A model generated the notes under the pieces. That model saw nothing but the letters and a program-made list of their open reading frames with translations. It had not been told where the DNA came from and ran no database searches. Both the position numbers and the translations under genes were made by a program. From NCBI RefSeq assembly GCF_027111275.1, contig NZ_CP114286.1, forward strand, positions 2,790,001 through 2,854,000: 64,000 bases of DNA, given 5' to 3'. Within the stretch, counting starts at the first letter, position 1; every line of letters starts with the position of its first letter. Positions 35,901 to 45,500 of this stretch are shown in pieces. This DNA is from Flavobacterium luteolum (GTDB lineage Bacteria > Bacteroidota > Bacteroidia > Flavobacteriales > Flavobacteriaceae).

Positions 35901-36046
35901 CTTCAGGAGCGATGATATTTGGTGATGTAAATGATAAAGAAAGTAAAGTTGCTAAATTAGCGGCTGACGAAAGATCATACCACTTATTAGAGCATGTAGG
36001 TACAAAACCTAATGTGGTTTACCATGTTAAAGTTAGAAATACTTAG
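32996..36046 (+). CDS. actB: alternative complex III subunit ActB (iron-sulfur/molybdopterin-like)
   Basis: A 1,016-residue peripheral subunit. Near the N-terminus are a twin-Arg signal and lipobox (SRRDFLKYVGF and TLAAC), so it is a Tat-exported lipoprotein. The middle (about 100-720) has the fold of molybdopterin oxidoreductases but the family binds no molybdenum. The C-terminal part has ferredoxin-type cysteine clusters: CTGCGACVIAC, CQHCNHAPCETVC, CANNC and CSMC, fitting the [3Fe-4S] and three [4Fe-4S] centres of the complex. It follows actA by 32 bases. Confidence 0.94.
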   Translation: MSSNKKYWKSVEELENSSIVEALRNNEFVEEIPTDEFLGNAEALATSGTSRRDFLKYVGFSTAAVTLAACEGPVHKSIPYVLQPEQIIPGVADYYATTVFDGFDFANLLVKTREGRPIKIENNTIAGAKFSANARIHASILGLYDSTRLKEPKVDGQNSSWSAVDLKIKSSLADAKAKGGQVVLLTNTLASPSTEKLIAEFIAKNPNAKHVVYDAVSSSEALDAFESVYGQRALVDYDFSKASLIVSVGADFLGDWQGGGYDTGYAQGRIPQNGKMSRHFQFESNMTLSGAAADKRVPMTVAAQKQALVQIYNIVVGASVPVALEGNFKAEVVKAAQQLKAAGSKGVLVSGIEDKNAQLLVLAINQVLASEAFSTAGARQIRKGSNAVVAQLIKDLNAGSVHTLIMSGINPVYTLADSASFVSGLKKVKTSVAFSLKEDETASIVSVAAPAPHYLESWGDLELTSGTYSLTQPTIRPIFNTKQFQDVLLSVNGAAGTYYDYLKANSGAYTAGASWNKVLHDGVAVLGATALSGGAIDAATAANAVAKSKSAGEFELVLYTKTGLGDGQHANNPWLQEFPDPITRVSWDNYVTVSNADAKKLGLSNEIVANGGLNGSYATITVDGAKLENVPVIVQPGQAVGTIGLALGYGRKAALKEEMQVGLNAYALYKGFNNVQSVSIAKAGGVHEFACVQGQKTLMGRGDIIKETTLEIFNTKDAEHWNEKPMVSLDHQEVEATTVDLWESFDRTTGHHFNLSIDLNACTGCGACVIACHAENNVPVVGKAEVRRSRDMHWLRIDRYYSSESTFEGDNERKEGIAGLSSSLSTFNEMEKAGDNPQVAFQPVMCQHCNHAPCETVCPVAATSHGREGQNHMAYNRCVGTRYCANNCPYKVRRFNWFLYNKNSEFDYHMNDDLGRMVLNPDVNVRSRGVMEKCSMCIQMTQATKLKAKNEGRPVRDGEFQTACSSACSSGAMIFGDVNDKESKVAKLAADERSYHLLEHVGTKPNVVYHVKVRNT

Positions 36047-36080
36047 TAAAATTATTAATTAAGAAACAATATAAAGGATT

Positions 36081-37484
36081 ATGTCGTCTCACTACGAAGC
36101 ACCCATTAGAAAACCTTTAGTTATAGGTGATAAATCTTATCACGATGTAACTGTAGATGTAGCAGCACCTGTTGAGGGACCTGCAAACAAGCAATGGTGG
36201 ATTGTATTTTCAATCGCATTAATAGCCTTCCTTTGGGGGTTAGGTTGTATAATTTACACCGTATCTACCGGTATCGGAACATGGGGATTAAATAAAACAG
36301 TTGGCTGGGCTTGGGATATTACTAACTTCGTTTGGTGGGTTGGTATTGGTCACGCCGGAACATTAATTTCTGCGGTATTATTACTTTTCCGTCAACGTTG
36401 GAGAATGGCCATCAACCGTTCTGCTGAAGCAATGACTATTTTCTCAGTAGTACAAGCGGGTCTTTTCCCAATCATTCACATGGGACGTCCATGGTTAGCA
36501 TATTGGGTATTGCCTATTCCAAACCAATTTGGATCTTTATGGGTAAACTTTAACTCACCTTTACTTTGGGACGTATTCGCGATTTCAACGTATCTTTCAG
36601 TATCATTAGTTTTCTGGTGGACTGGTTTGTTACCTGACTTTGCAATGCTTCGTGATAGAGCTATTACTCCTTTTAACAAAAGAGTTTATTCTATCTTAAG
36701 TTTTGGATGGAGCGGTAGAGCAAAAGACTGGCAGCGTTTTGAAGAAGTATCTTTAGTATTAGCTGGTTTAGCTACTCCACTTGTACTTTCTGTACACACG
36801 ATTGTATCTATGGACTTTGCTACTTCTGTAATTCCTGGATGGCATACAACAATTTTCCCTCCATACTTTGTTGCTGGAGCGGTTTTCTCTGGATTCGCGA
36901 TGGTAAACACATTGTTGATCGTTATGAGAAAAGTATCTAACCTTGAGGCATACATCACATTACAGCATATCGAGTTAATGAACATCATTATTATGATTAC
37001 TGGATCTATTGTAGGTGTAGCTTACATCACTGAGTTATTTGTAGCTTGGTATTCAGGTGTAGAATATGAGCAATATGCATTCTTAAACAGAGCTACTGGA
37101 CCTTACTGGTGGGCATATTGGTCAATGATGACATGTAACGTGTTCTCTCCTCAGTTTATGTGGTTCAAAAAATTAAGAACTAGTATCATGTTCTCATTCA
37201 TTATTTCGATTGTAGTTAACATCGGTATGTGGTTTGAAAGATTCGTAATTATTGTTACTTCTTTACATAGAGATTACCTTCCATCTTCTTGGACAATGTT
37301 TTCACCAACATTTGTTGATATTGGAATTTTCATTGGAACAATTGGTTTCTTCTTCGTATTGTTTTTATTATACTCTAGAACATTCCCTGTAATTGCTCAG
37401 GCAGAGGTTAAAACAATTTTGAAAGGAACAGGAGATAATTACATTAGAGAAAGAGCAAACAGTAAAGATTCACATCATGAGTAA
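36081..37484 (+). CDS. actC: alternative complex III subunit ActC (NrfD-like, quinol binding)
   Basis: A 467-residue integral membrane protein of the NrfD/PsrC family with about ten helices. In alternative complex III it forms a quinol-binding site and a possible proton path. Conserved His and acidic residues occur in the helix segments WWVGIGHAGTLISA and FPIIHMGRPW. The start MSSHYEAPIRKPLVIGDKSY is typical of Bacteroidota ActC. Its end overlaps actD by 8 bases, suggesting translational coupling. Confidence 0.94.
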   Translation: MSSHYEAPIRKPLVIGDKSYHDVTVDVAAPVEGPANKQWWIVFSIALIAFLWGLGCIIYTVSTGIGTWGLNKTVGWAWDITNFVWWVGIGHAGTLISAVLLLFRQRWRMAINRSAEAMTIFSVVQAGLFPIIHMGRPWLAYWVLPIPNQFGSLWVNFNSPLLWDVFAISTYLSVSLVFWWTGLLPDFAMLRDRAITPFNKRVYSILSFGWSGRAKDWQRFEEVSLVLAGLATPLVLSVHTIVSMDFATSVIPGWHTTIFPPYFVAGAVFSGFAMVNTLLIVMRKVSNLEAYITLQHIELMNIIIMITGSIVGVAYITELFVAWYSGVEYEQYAFLNRATGPYWWAYWSMMTCNVFSPQFMWFKKLRTSIMFSFIISIVVNIGMWFERFVIIVTSLHRDYLPSSWTMFSPTFVDIGIFIGTIGFFFVLFLLYSRTFPVIAQAEVKTILKGTGDNYIRERANSKDSHHE

Positions 37485-38001
37485 TAAAGTTATATACGCC
37501 ATTTATAATGACGATGACGTTTTGATGAGTGCAGTAAAGAAAACTAGAGCTGCTCATCATCATATTGAAGAGGTTTTTACCCCATTCCCGGTTCACGGTT
37601 TGGATAAAGCCATGGGATTAGCACCAACAAGATTAGCAATATGTGCTTTTTTATATGGATGTGTTGGTATTTCTGTTGCAACAACTATGATGGGGTACAT
37701 CATGATTCATGACTGGCCACAGGATATTGGAGGTAAGCCAAGTTTTAGCTTCATCCAGAATATGCCATCTTTTGTGCCAATTATGTTTGAGATGACTGTG
37801 TTCTTTGCAGCTCACTTAATGGTAATTACTTTTTATATGAGAAGTAGATTATGGCCTTTTAAAGAAGCTGAAAATCCAGATGTAAGAACAACTGATGACC
37901 ACTTTTTAATGGAGGTTGCTGTAAATGATAACGAAGCTGAATTGGTTTCTTTCTTTGAAGGAACTGGAGCTGTGGAAGTTAAAGTAATAGAAAAGAATTA
38001 A
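37477..38001 (+). CDS. actD: alternative complex III subunit ActD
   Basis: A 174-residue membrane subunit (DUF3341 type) with two membrane helices (about 50-72 and 103-125). It starts MSNKVIYAIYNDDDVLMSAV with a ferredoxin-like cytoplasmic domain and the motif FTPFPVHGLDKAMG. It carries no cofactor and is structural in the complex. Overlaps actC by 8 bases and is 8 bases before actE. Confidence 0.92.
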   Translation: MSNKVIYAIYNDDDVLMSAVKKTRAAHHHIEEVFTPFPVHGLDKAMGLAPTRLAICAFLYGCVGISVATTMMGYIMIHDWPQDIGGKPSFSFIQNMPSFVPIMFEMTVFFAAHLMVITFYMRSRLWPFKEAENPDVRTTDDHFLMEVAVNDNEAELVSFFEGTGAVEVKVIEKN

Positions 38002-38009
38002 TTGTAGCT

Positions 38010-38555
38010 ATGAAAAGGATATATAAAATAACACTTTTAGTTGGTATAACTATTTTAGTTTCATCTTGCCACAATAATTCGGCACCGAACTATCAGTATT
38101 TCCCAAATATGTATGAGTCTGTTGCTTACGAGCCATATTCAGAAGCAAAAATATTTAAGGGAGGAAAAGAAGGACAGCTTCCTGTTGCAGGAACTATCAA
38201 TAGAGGTTTTGAACCTTATGAATATGAAAATTCAACTGCTGGTTATGAATTAGCAAAAGCTAATTTAAAATCACCTTTGACAGAAGAAGAGAGAAACTCT
38301 GGAAAAGGGAAAGAACTTTTCGAAATTTACTGTATTAGCTGCCATGGTGCTGCTGGTAACGGTAAAGGTAAATTGGTTGAAAGAGAGAAATTTCTTGGAG
38401 TACCTAGCTATAAAGACAGAGAGATCACTGAAGGAAGTATCTTTCATGTTGAGACTTATGGTTTAAATGCAATGGGTTCACATGCAAATCAATTAAGTGC
38501 TCACGAACGTTGGTTAGTTGCTGACTATGTTCTGAAACTAAAAAGCCAATTATAA
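38010..38555 (+). CDS. actE: alternative complex III subunit ActE (monohaem cytochrome c lipoprotein)
   Basis: A 181-residue lipoprotein (lipobox ILVSSC near residue 20) with one cytochrome c domain: CISCH about residue 110 and an axial Met near the GLNAMGSHANQL segment. In alternative complex III this subunit is the likely exit point for electrons to the oxidase. It is followed within 30 bases by actF. Confidence 0.93.
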   Translation: MKRIYKITLLVGITILVSSCHNNSAPNYQYFPNMYESVAYEPYSEAKIFKGGKEGQLPVAGTINRGFEPYEYENSTAGYELAKANLKSPLTEEERNSGKGKELFEIYCISCHGAAGNGKGKLVEREKFLGVPSYKDREITEGSIFHVETYGLNAMGSHANQLSAHERWLVADYVLKLKSQL

Positions 38556-38582
38556 TTGTTGAACAAACTGATCGTAATAGAT

Positions 38583-39977
38583 ATGTATACATTTTCAAGT
38601 AAATTAAAAACTTTTTCTATCATCTTAATGGCTGTTGGTCTATTAGGAATTGGGTATGGTTTTTTAAGTGCACCAAAGGATATTCAAGAAGTTGAAAAAA
38701 TACTTGCGGCAGATGAACATGGTTCTCATGGCGCTGCGCATGAAGAAAAAGCGGAGGCATCTCATAAAGAAGCAGGTCATCATGAGGCTGCTGAAGTTGC
38801 ACATGACTCTCACAAAGGAGCTGAGCATGCAGAAGTTTCTGGTGCAAATGAGCACGAAAAACATTTAGAACACGTATTGCACCAATTGCAAAATAAGCCT
38901 TGGTCTGCTGTATATGTAGCTTGTATTTTCTTTTTACTGCTTTCAATGGGAGTTTTAGCTTTCTATGCTATTCAACAAGTTGCGCAAGCAGGTTGGTCTC
39001 CAGTTTTATTTAGAGTTATGCAAGGTATAACAGCTTATTTGCCAGCTGGTTCTATAATCTTCTTTATACTTTTAGTATTATGTGGATTGCATTTTAATCA
39101 CATCTTCGTATGGTTAGGAGAAGGCGTAACTGATCCTAAAAGCCCAAACTATGATGCTATCATTGCTGGGAAATCTGGATATTTAAACTTTCCTTTCTGG
39201 ATCGCTAGAGCTTTTATCTTTTTATTAGGATGGAATATCTACCGTCATTTTTCTAGAAAAAACTGTTTGGCACAAGATGAAGCTAATGATGATCTTTACT
39301 ACAAAAAGAACTTCAAAGCATCTGCAGGATTTTTAGTATTCTTTATCGTTTCTGAGTCTATTATGTCTTGGGATTGGATTATGTCTTTTGATCCACACTG
39401 GTTTAGTACTTTATTTGGATGGTATGTATTTGCTTCTTTCTTTGTAAGCGGTATTACATCTATTGCATTAGTAACAATTTATTTAAAGTCAAAAGGATAT
39501 TTGGAGTATGTAAATACAAGCCATATCCATGATTTAGCTAAGTTCATGTTTGGTATTAGTGTATTCTGGACTTATTTATGGTTCTCTCAATTTATGTTGA
39601 TTTGGTACGCTAACATTCCAGAAGAGGTAACTTATTTTGTGACAAGAATTCAATTATATAACCTTCCTTTCTTTGGAGCGGTTGTTATGAACTTTGTTTT
39701 CCCATTATTAATATTAATCAATACTGACTTCAAACGTCTTAACTGGGTTGTTGTTATGGCTGGTATTGTAATATTATTAGGTCATTATGTTGATTTCTTT
39801 AATATGATTATGCCTGGTACTGTAGGAGACAAATGGTTTATTGGAGTTCCTGAAATTGCATCGATTCTTTTCTTCTTAGGTCTATTTATATTTGTTGTAT
39901 TTACTGCATTAACTAAATCTCCTTTGCTTGCAAAAAGAAATCCTTTCATCGAGGAAAGTAAACATTTTCATTATTAA
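38583..39977 (+). CDS. actF: alternative complex III subunit ActF (NrfD-like)
   Basis: A 464-residue integral membrane protein related to ActC, with about ten helices. The loop between the first and second helices (residues about 45-100) is unusually rich in His, Glu and Ala, with more than a dozen His. A TTG-initiated frame opens 27 bases upstream, directly after the actE stop, but MYTFSSKLKTFSI at 38583 is the better start. Its partner role with ActC in the membrane arm is known from structures of the complex. Confidence 0.92.
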   Translation: MYTFSSKLKTFSIILMAVGLLGIGYGFLSAPKDIQEVEKILAADEHGSHGAAHEEKAEASHKEAGHHEAAEVAHDSHKGAEHAEVSGANEHEKHLEHVLHQLQNKPWSAVYVACIFFLLLSMGVLAFYAIQQVAQAGWSPVLFRVMQGITAYLPAGSIIFFILLVLCGLHFNHIFVWLGEGVTDPKSPNYDAIIAGKSGYLNFPFWIARAFIFLLGWNIYRHFSRKNCLAQDEANDDLYYKKNFKASAGFLVFFIVSESIMSWDWIMSFDPHWFSTLFGWYVFASFFVSGITSIALVTIYLKSKGYLEYVNTSHIHDLAKFMFGISVFWTYLWFSQFMLIWYANIPEEVTYFVTRIQLYNLPFFGAVVMNFVFPLLILINTDFKRLNWVVVMAGIVILLGHYVDFFNMIMPGTVGDKWFIGVPEIASILFFLGLFIFVVFTALTKSPLLAKRNPFIEESKHFHY

Positions 39978-39996
39978 TATTTAAAGAAGTAAACAG

Positions 39997-41187
39997 ATGA
40001 CAAGTTTGTTGGTAATTATAGTTTTAGTTTTATTAGCAGTTGCACTATGGCAATTGACGAAGATATTTGATCTTACTCAGGTAGGAACTTCTTCGGATGA
40101 TTCACAAGTTGCATCTGATAATGATAATAATATTCAGGGATATATTATGTTTGGCTTTTTGGCTTTCATTTATATATTTACTATTTATGGTTTACTAAAA
40201 TGGGGTAATTTGGCACTTCATACTCCTGCTTCTGAGCATGGACTTTTAGTAGATAATTTAATGAATATTACTTGGGTTTTAATCTTTATAGTTCAAGTTA
40301 TTACACAAGGTTTGCTTTACTGGTTTTCTTTTAAAAATAGAGGAAATAAAGATAAAAAAGCATTATTTTTTGCAGATAGTAATAAATTAGAAGCAATCTG
40401 GAGTATCATTCCATCTGTGGTTTTAGCTTGTTTAATTCTTTATGGATTATATGCTTGGAATAACATTATGTTCGTTGATAAAGATGAAGATGTAATCGAG
40501 ATTGAATTATATGCTCAACAGTTTAAATGGACAGCAAGATACGCTGGGCAAGATAATGTATTAGGGAAAGCAAACGTACGTTTAATTGAAGGAGTAAATA
40601 CATTAGGAGTTGATATGTCAGATCCAAATGCTCAAGATGATATCGTAGTTTCAGAATTGCATATTCCTAAAGGTAAAAAAGTTCACTTTAAAATGCGTTC
40701 TCAGGATGTATTGCACTCTGCTTACTTTCCTCACTTTAGAGCACAAATGAACTGTGTTCCTGGTATGGTTACTGAATTTGCTTTCGTTCCAACTTATACA
40801 ACTTCAGAGTACAGAGAGTTACCATTTATGGTAGAGAAAGTAGCGCACATCAATAAACTTAGAGCTGAAAAAAGTGCTGAGTTAGTTGCAAAAGGAGGTA
40901 CAGCTTTAGATCCTTATACATTTGATTATTTATTATTATGTAATAAAATCTGTGGAGCTTCTCACTATAACATGCAGATGAAAGTTGTAGTTGATACACC
41001 AGAGGATTACAAAAAATGGTTAAGTGAAAAAACTACTTTAGCTCAGGATATTAAAGCTGCAAAGGCTGCTGAAAAACCAGCTGAAGGAGCTGCACCAACT
41101 ACAGATACTGCTGCAAAAGTAATTGACACTGTTAAAACTGTTGTTGATACTGTTAAAGCGGCTGTAGCTAAAGTTGCGATGAAATAA
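39997..41187 (+). CDS. coxB: cytochrome c oxidase subunit II
   Basis: A 396-residue subunit II. Membrane segments occur near 1-20, 48-68, 90-111 and 137-160, two more than the common pair. The CuA site is intact: His240 in DVLHSAYFP, then Cys315, Cys319, His323 and Met326 in CNKICGASHYNM. No fused cytochrome c domain is present, so electrons probably come straight from alternative complex III through ActE or ActA. The last 45 residues are an Ala/Lys/Val-rich tail of unknown role. Confidence 0.95.
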   Translation: MTSLLVIIVLVLLAVALWQLTKIFDLTQVGTSSDDSQVASDNDNNIQGYIMFGFLAFIYIFTIYGLLKWGNLALHTPASEHGLLVDNLMNITWVLIFIVQVITQGLLYWFSFKNRGNKDKKALFFADSNKLEAIWSIIPSVVLACLILYGLYAWNNIMFVDKDEDVIEIELYAQQFKWTARYAGQDNVLGKANVRLIEGVNTLGVDMSDPNAQDDIVVSELHIPKGKKVHFKMRSQDVLHSAYFPHFRAQMNCVPGMVTEFAFVPTYTTSEYRELPFMVEKVAHINKLRAEKSAELVAKGGTALDPYTFDYLLLCNKICGASHYNMQMKVVVDTPEDYKKWLSEKTTLAQDIKAAKAAEKPAEGAAPTTDTAAKVIDTVKTVVDTVKAAVAKVAMK

Positions 41188-41217
41188 TATTATTAAGAAA
41201 ATTTAAAGTACAAATAT

Positions 41218-43020
41218 ATGTCAGCAGAAGCGCACGGTCACGATCACGGACACGATCACGAGCACGAACATCATCATAAAGACACGTTCATTACTAAATA
41301 TATTTTTAGTATTGATCACAAAATGATTGCTAAACAATACTTGATTACTGGTATTGTTATGGGAGTAATTGGGATTGCAATGTCCTTGCTTTTTAGAATG
41401 CAATTAGCGTGGCCAGAAGAGTCTTTCAAAATATTTAATGTTTTATTAGGAGATAAATTTGCACCTGATGGTGTAATGGCAAATGATATTTATCTGGCTT
41501 TAGTTACAATTCACGGTACCATCATGGTATTCTTTGTACTGACGGCAGGTTTAAGTGGAACGTTTAGTAACTTATTGATTCCGCTTCAAATTGGAGCACG
41601 AGATATGGCATCTGGATTTATGAATATGATTTCATACTGGTTGTTTTTCTTATCTGCAGTTGTAATGTTATGTTCATTATTTGTTGAGGCTGGACCAGCA
41701 TCTGCAGGATGGACGATTTACCCTCCTTTAAGTGCATTGCCGCAAGCAATTCCAGGATCAGGAACAGGTATGACATTATGGTTAGTGTCTATGGCGATTT
41801 TCATCGCATCTTCTTTGATGGGATCTTTAAATTACATTGTTACTGTACTTAACTTAAGAACTAAAGGAATGTCTATGACTAGACTTCCTCTTACAATCTG
41901 GACATTTTTTGTAACAGCTATCATTGGTGTTATTTCGTTTCCAGTTTTATTATCTGCAGCGTTATTATTGATTTTTGATAGAAGTTTTGGTACTTCATTC
42001 TTCTTATCTGATATCTATATTGCAGGAGAGGTTTTACACTACCAAGGAGGTTCTCCAGTATTGTTTGAGCACTTATTCTGGTTCTTAGGTCACCCTGAGG
42101 TTTACATCGTAATCTTACCAGCGATGGGTCTTGTTTCAGAAATTATGGCTACAAATGCTCGTAAACCAATTTTTGGTTATAGAGCGATGATTATGTCAGT
42201 TCTTGCAATTGCATTTTTATCTACAATTGTTTGGGGTCACCACATGTTTATTTCAGGTATGAATCCTTTCTTAGGATCTGTATTTACTTTTACAACTTTA
42301 TTGATTGCAATTCCTTCTGCTGTAAAAGCATTCAACTGGATTACGACTTTATGGAAAGGTAACTTACAATTTAATCCTGCAATGTTATTCTCTATCGGAA
42401 TGGTTTCTACTTTCATCACTGGAGGTTTAACAGGGATCATTTTAGGAGATAGTACTCTAGATATTAACGTTCACGATACATACTTTGTTATTGCTCACTT
42501 TCACTTAGTAATGGGTATCTCTGCACTTTACGGAATGTTTGCTGGTATTTACCACTGGTTCCCTAAAATGTACGGAAGAATGTTAAATAAAAACTTAGGT
42601 TATATCCACTTCTGGGTAACTGCGGTTTGTGCTTATGGGGTTTTCTTCCCAATGCACTTTATCGGATTAGCTGGTTTACCAAGACGTTACTATACAAATA
42701 CTAACTTCCCATTATTTGATGATTTGCAAAATGTGAATGTTTTAATTACAACATTTGCTCTTGTAGGAGGTGCATTCCAGTTAGTATTCTTATATAACTT
42801 CTTTAGCAGTATTTTCTACGGTAAAAAAGCAGTTCAGAACCCTTGGAAATCTACAACTTTAGAGTGGACAACTCCAGTTGAGCATATCCACGGAAACTGG
42901 CCAGGAGAAATTCCTCACGTATATCGTTGGCCATATGACTATAGTAACCCAAATCATGATGTAGATTTTGTTCCTCAAAATGTACCAATGAAAGAAGGTG
43001 AAGAAGTTTTACACCACTAA
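41218..43020 (+). CDS. coxA: cytochrome c oxidase subunit I
   Basis: A 600-residue haem-copper oxidase core. Low-spin haem ligand His99 lies in TIHGTIMV. The binuclear centre motifs are GHPEVYIVILP (with the Tyr-His crosslink), WGHHMF and HDTYFVIAHFHLVMG. About twelve helices are visible. The N-terminal 20 residues hold eight His alternating with Asp, Glu and Gly, a likely metal-binding extension. It ends the act-cox operon; subunits III and IV and assembly genes are not in the window. Confidence 0.96.
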   Translation: MSAEAHGHDHGHDHEHEHHHKDTFITKYIFSIDHKMIAKQYLITGIVMGVIGIAMSLLFRMQLAWPEESFKIFNVLLGDKFAPDGVMANDIYLALVTIHGTIMVFFVLTAGLSGTFSNLLIPLQIGARDMASGFMNMISYWLFFLSAVVMLCSLFVEAGPASAGWTIYPPLSALPQAIPGSGTGMTLWLVSMAIFIASSLMGSLNYIVTVLNLRTKGMSMTRLPLTIWTFFVTAIIGVISFPVLLSAALLLIFDRSFGTSFFLSDIYIAGEVLHYQGGSPVLFEHLFWFLGHPEVYIVILPAMGLVSEIMATNARKPIFGYRAMIMSVLAIAFLSTIVWGHHMFISGMNPFLGSVFTFTTLLIAIPSAVKAFNWITTLWKGNLQFNPAMLFSIGMVSTFITGGLTGIILGDSTLDINVHDTYFVIAHFHLVMGISALYGMFAGIYHWFPKMYGRMLNKNLGYIHFWVTAVCAYGVFFPMHFIGLAGLPRRYYTNTNFPLFDDLQNVNVLITTFALVGGAFQLVFLYNFFSSIFYGKKAVQNPWKSTTLEWTTPVEHIHGNWPGEIPHVYRWPYDYSNPNHDVDFVPQNVPMKEGEEVLHH

Positions 43021-43028
43021 AAATAATC

Positions 43029-43057
43029 AAAGGCTGTCAGAAATGACAGCCTTTTTT
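43029..43057 (+). terminator. terminator of the act-cox operon
   Basis: Stem AAAGGCTGTCA/TGACAGCCTTT (11 bp) with a GAAA tetraloop and six Ts. Confidence 0.95.
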
Positions 43058-43114
43058 GTTTAGTTAAAGTTTTAATCGTTCAGTATTGCTATTTTACAAA
43101 CTGATTAGTTTATA

Positions 43115-43122
43115 TATCTTTG
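43115..43122 (+). promoter_or_regulatory. -7 element directly before ruvB
   Basis: TATCTTTG matches TAnnTTTG; a TTTT at 43092-43095 lies 19 bases upstream in place of TTTG. The ruvB ATG begins only five bases after the element, so transcription and translation would start at or almost at the same base. Confidence 0.65.
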
Positions 43123-43126
43123 TAGG

Positions 43127-44149
43127 ATGAATGAAAATCTAGATCCTACTACCAAAGGATATAACTCAGAAGAGTTAGATCTTGAAAAAAGATTGCGTCC
43201 GCTGTCATTTGATGATTTTGCCGGACAAGATCAAGTTTTGGAAAATTTAAAAGTCTTTGTTGCCGCTGCTAATCAGCGTGGTGAGGCGCTTGATCATGCG
43301 CTTTTTCATGGACCTCCTGGTTTAGGAAAAACTACTTTGGCAAATATATTGGCCAACGAACTGCAAGTTGGCATTAAAATTACTTCTGGTCCAGTATTGG
43401 ACAAGCCTGGTGATTTGGCTGGTTTGCTAACAAACTTAGACGAAAGAGATGTTTTGTTCATTGATGAGATCCATCGCTTAAGTCCTGTTGTTGAAGAATA
43501 TTTATACTCAGCAATGGAAGATTTCAAGATTGATATTATGATTGAATCGGGACCAAATGCTAGAACGGTGCAAATCAATTTGAATCCTTTTACTTTGATC
43601 GGAGCAACAACACGATCAGGATTGTTAACCGCTCCAATGCGTGCCCGCTTTGGAATATCTTCACGATTACAATATTATACTACTGAACTTTTAACCACTA
43701 TTGTTGAGAGAAGTGCTTCTATCTTAAAAACGCCTATTGATCTAGAAGCTGCAATTGAAATTGCGGGCAGAAGCCGTGGTACTCCTCGTATTGCAAACGC
43801 GTTACTAAGACGAGTTCGTGATTTTGCTCAAATTAAAGGAAATGGAAGGATAGATATAGAAATTTCGAGATATGCCTTAAAAGCACTTAACGTAGATGCT
43901 CATGGCCTTGATGAAATGGATAATAAAATATTACTTACTATAATAAATAAGTTTAAAGGCGGTCCTGTTGGGCTTTCGACTTTGGCAACTGCGGTTAGTG
44001 AAAGCAGTGAAACTATTGAAGAAGTTTATGAGCCTTTCTTAATTCAGGAAGGATTTATCATGAGAACACCTCGAGGGAGGGAAGTTACAGATAAAGCCTA
44101 TAAACATCTTGGAAAAATAAACACAAATATACAAGGAGGTTTATTTTAG
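43127..44149 (+). CDS. ruvB: Holliday junction branch migration ATPase RuvB
   Basis: RuvB, 340 residues, the hexameric AAA+ motor of branch migration. Walker A (GPPGLGKTT), Walker B (FIDEIHR), sensor 1 (GATTRSG) and the arginine finger region (RARFGI) are all present, with the C-terminal winged-helix domain. The protein begins directly after the promoter element, so the mRNA may be leaderless. It is followed by a P450 gene after 4 bases, which is tight enough for co-transcription. Confidence 0.97.
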   Translation: MNENLDPTTKGYNSEELDLEKRLRPLSFDDFAGQDQVLENLKVFVAAANQRGEALDHALFHGPPGLGKTTLANILANELQVGIKITSGPVLDKPGDLAGLLTNLDERDVLFIDEIHRLSPVVEEYLYSAMEDFKIDIMIESGPNARTVQINLNPFTLIGATTRSGLLTAPMRARFGISSRLQYYTTELLTTIVERSASILKTPIDLEAAIEIAGRSRGTPRIANALLRRVRDFAQIKGNGRIDIEISRYALKALNVDAHGLDEMDNKILLTIINKFKGGPVGLSTLATAVSESSETIEEVYEPFLIQEGFIMRTPRGREVTDKAYKHLGKINTNIQGGLF

Positions 44150-44153
44150 TTTT

Positions 44154-45500
44154 ATGTCCGATAAGTTAAAATATACTTACCCTCAGAATTTATCTTTACT
44201 AAGATTTTTCAAAGATGCCGAAGGTGTTCGTAGAAATCCGATTCCTTTTCATAGAAGATATTTTGAAAAATTCGGAGATTCTTTTTCTATTAGAATTGGT
44301 CTTTCTAAGTATATAATCTTGTCGCGAGATAATGAAATCGCGCAGCATATTTTGGTTAAGAACCAAAAGAATTATAATAAATCTAAATTTCAGTCGGTTT
44401 ATCTTTCCAAATATTTAGGTAAAGGACTTTTAACCAGTGATGGTGATTTTTGGTTAAAACAGAGACGGCTTATTCAACCAGCTTTTCATAAACAAAAAAT
44501 GAATCAGCTTGTTGATAATATGAATCTGACCATAGCTTCAGAATTAAATAATTTAGTTGAAGAAAGACCTATAGATCTTTTTCCGGTTATGAGTAATCTT
44601 GCATTTAATGTTGTCGCAAAATCTTTATTTCAGCTTTCGAATGCCGAGAATAAATTTAATCGCATTAAATTTATTATAGAAGAAGTGCAAAACTTCTTGA
44701 TTAAAGAAATTAGACTTCCACATAAAGCTTGGTGGTTTTCAGTGAGTGGACAGGTCAAGAAACACCTTAAGTTGGCGGAGGAAAATAATACTATTATTAA
44801 GGAAATCATCGAAGAAAGAAAAGCTTCGAATGAAGAAATTAATGATTTATTGAACATGCTCCTAGAAACCCGATATGAAGATACGGGTGAAAGTATGTCT
44901 ATTGAACAATTGATTGATGAAATTAAAGTGCTCTTTATTGCAGGTCATGAAACTACAGCAAACGCATTAACTTTTACACTTTATCTTTTGGGGAGAAATC
45001 CTGAAGTTCAACAAAAGGTGTTCGAGGAAATTATTGAGGTTGAATCGCAAACAAGTAATAGTATTGAACAGCTTCAAAAAATGGTCTATACAAATGCCGT
45101 TTTGAACGAGTCTATGCGTTTATATCCGCCAGCTTGGATTACTGACAGACAAAATCTAGAGGATGATTCTTTGGCTCAATTTAAAATTAAAAAAGATACT
45201 TTGATTGGAGTTTCTTTTTATGAATTGCACCGTAATCCAAAATATTGGAATAATCCTGATGAATTCATTCCAGAACGATTTCTTGGGGAACAAAAAAAGG
45301 TATCAATGCAATATTTTTATCCTTTTGGGGCAGGTCCAAGAATGTGCATTGGAACCGGATTTGCCATTTATGAAATGTGTTTAACGATATCTCAGATTGT
45401 TAAAAAGTATAGTATTAAATCTGATAATGATACCGTTCAGTTTAACCCATTAATCACTTTAAAACCTATTAACGTTGAAGTTTCATTTTTTAAACGATGA
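44154..45500 (+). CDS. cytochrome P450
   Basis: A 448-residue soluble P450. The oxygen-activation motif AGHETTA, the ExxR motif in ESMRLYP and the haem-binding loop [10 protein letters not shown] with its Cys thiolate ligand are all complete. There is no membrane anchor. The substrate is unknown and no ferredoxin or reductase gene lies nearby, so electrons must come from general partners. It is sandwiched between ruvB (4-base gap) and queG (4-base overlap). A good AAGGAGG sequence lies 14 bases before its start inside the end of ruvB, which is uncommon in this group. Confidence 0.93.
   Translation: MSDKLKYTYPQNLSLLRFFKDAEGVRRNPIPFHRRYFEKFGDSFSIRIGLSKYIILSRDNEIAQHILVKNQKNYNKSKFQSVYLSKYLGKGLLTSDGDFWLKQRRLIQPAFHKQKMNQLVDNMNLTIASELNNLVEERPIDLFPVMSNLAFNVVAKSLFQLSNAENKFNRIKFIIEEVQNFLIKEIRLPHKAWWFSVSGQVKKHLKLAEENNTIIKEIIEERKASNEEINDLLNMLLETRYEDTGESMSIEQLIDEIKVLFIAGHETTANALTFTLYLLGRNPEVQQKVFEEIIEVESQTSNSIEQLQKMVYTNAVLNESMRLYPPAWITDRQNLEDDSLAQFKIKKDTLIGVSFYELHRNPKYWNNPDEFIPERFLGEQKKVSMQYFYPFGAGPRMCIGTGFAIYEMCLTISQIVKKYSIKSDNDTVQFNPLITLKPINVEVSFFKR

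Noticed and set aside
38556..38582. TTG-initiated extension of actF by nine codons
   Set aside because: The ATG at 38583 gives the normal family start and clean first helix.
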